Of a stretch of DNA of 22,830 nucleotides, positions 22,818 through 22,830 are shown piece after piece; position 1 is the first letter of the stretch, and every line of letters begins with the position of its first letter. A program made the position numbers and the translations under genes. This stretch comes from Bacteroidales bacterium GP4 (GTDB lineage Bacteria; Bacteroidota; Bacteroidia; Bacteroidales; Muribaculaceae). The notes beneath the pieces were generated by a model. That model was not told the DNA's origin. It did not search any database and saw only the letters and a list, made by a program, of their open reading frames with translations. The stretch is taken from the NCBI GenBank assembly GCA_001701065.1, contig DAAL01000215.1, forward strand, positions 1 through 22,830. Reading direction: 5' to 3'.

Positions 22818-22830
22818 AAGAGAAGGGCTT

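Noticed and set aside
1..22830. Mobile element, prophage, CRISPR array, tRNA or rRNA
   Set aside because: I saw no transposase, integrase or phage gene, no regularly spaced direct repeats and no tRNA-like cloverleaf; intergenic DNA is too short for most of these.

Overview
The window looks like chromosomal DNA of a gut-type Bacteroidota, order Bacteroidales. A Muribaculaceae-like member is my best guess, but this is inference. The evidence is the gene content (a tgt and LptF/G-type permease pair, archaeal/eukaryal-type short ProRS, a giant alpha-2-macroglobulin, secreted GH36 and GH31 enzymes) and the promoters. Seven gene starts are preceded by a Bacteroidota -7 box TAnnTTTG, usually with short leaders and no clear Shine-Dalgarno sequence. 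I see no rRNA, tRNA, CRISPR, insertion sequence or phage gene.

Layout. Bases 1-1727 (+): the 3' part of tgt, then an LptF/LptG-type permease. Bases 1738-4212 (-): a hotdog thioesterase, dprA and a uridine-phosphorylase-like enzyme, converging on the permease across a hairpin that contains both stop codons. Bases 4213-4588: an AT-rich divergent regulatory region. Bases 4589-11077 (+): three exported enzymes, each with its own promoter signal and terminator: GH36 alpha-galactosidase, a 5'-nucleotidase/cyclic phosphodiesterase and GH31 alpha-xylosidase-like. No SusC/SusD pair is present, so this is not a classical polysaccharide utilisation locus. Bases 11137-11931 (-): a ZIP-family zinc transporter. 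Bases 12024-13517 (+): an operon of ECF sigma factor, single-span acidic membrane protein and Spy/CpxP-like periplasmic protein. Bases 13628-19306 (+): a 1892-residue alpha-2-macroglobulin that lacks the thioester motif. Bases 19372-22797 (+): proS, a polyprenyl-phosphate-type GT2 glycosyltransferase, and an SPFH/band 7 membrane protein with an unusual Asn/Ser-rich insert.

How the parts may work together. The most system-like element is the three-gene sigma operon. Its middle protein carries a periplasmic tail with about 15 acidic residues and one basic residue, and the next gene encodes a net-basic Spy-like protein. I propose a trans-envelope relay in which the Spy-like protein senses misfolding or metal and docks on the tail of the anti-sigma factor. 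The divergent zinc transporter and the downstream periplasmic macroglobulin would then be candidate regulon members. This is inference. Most other genes are housekeeping or degradative enzymes.

Several longest-ORF starts are probably wrong because they lie on or upstream of promoter elements. I moved the starts for GH36, GH31, the sigma factor and the GT2.
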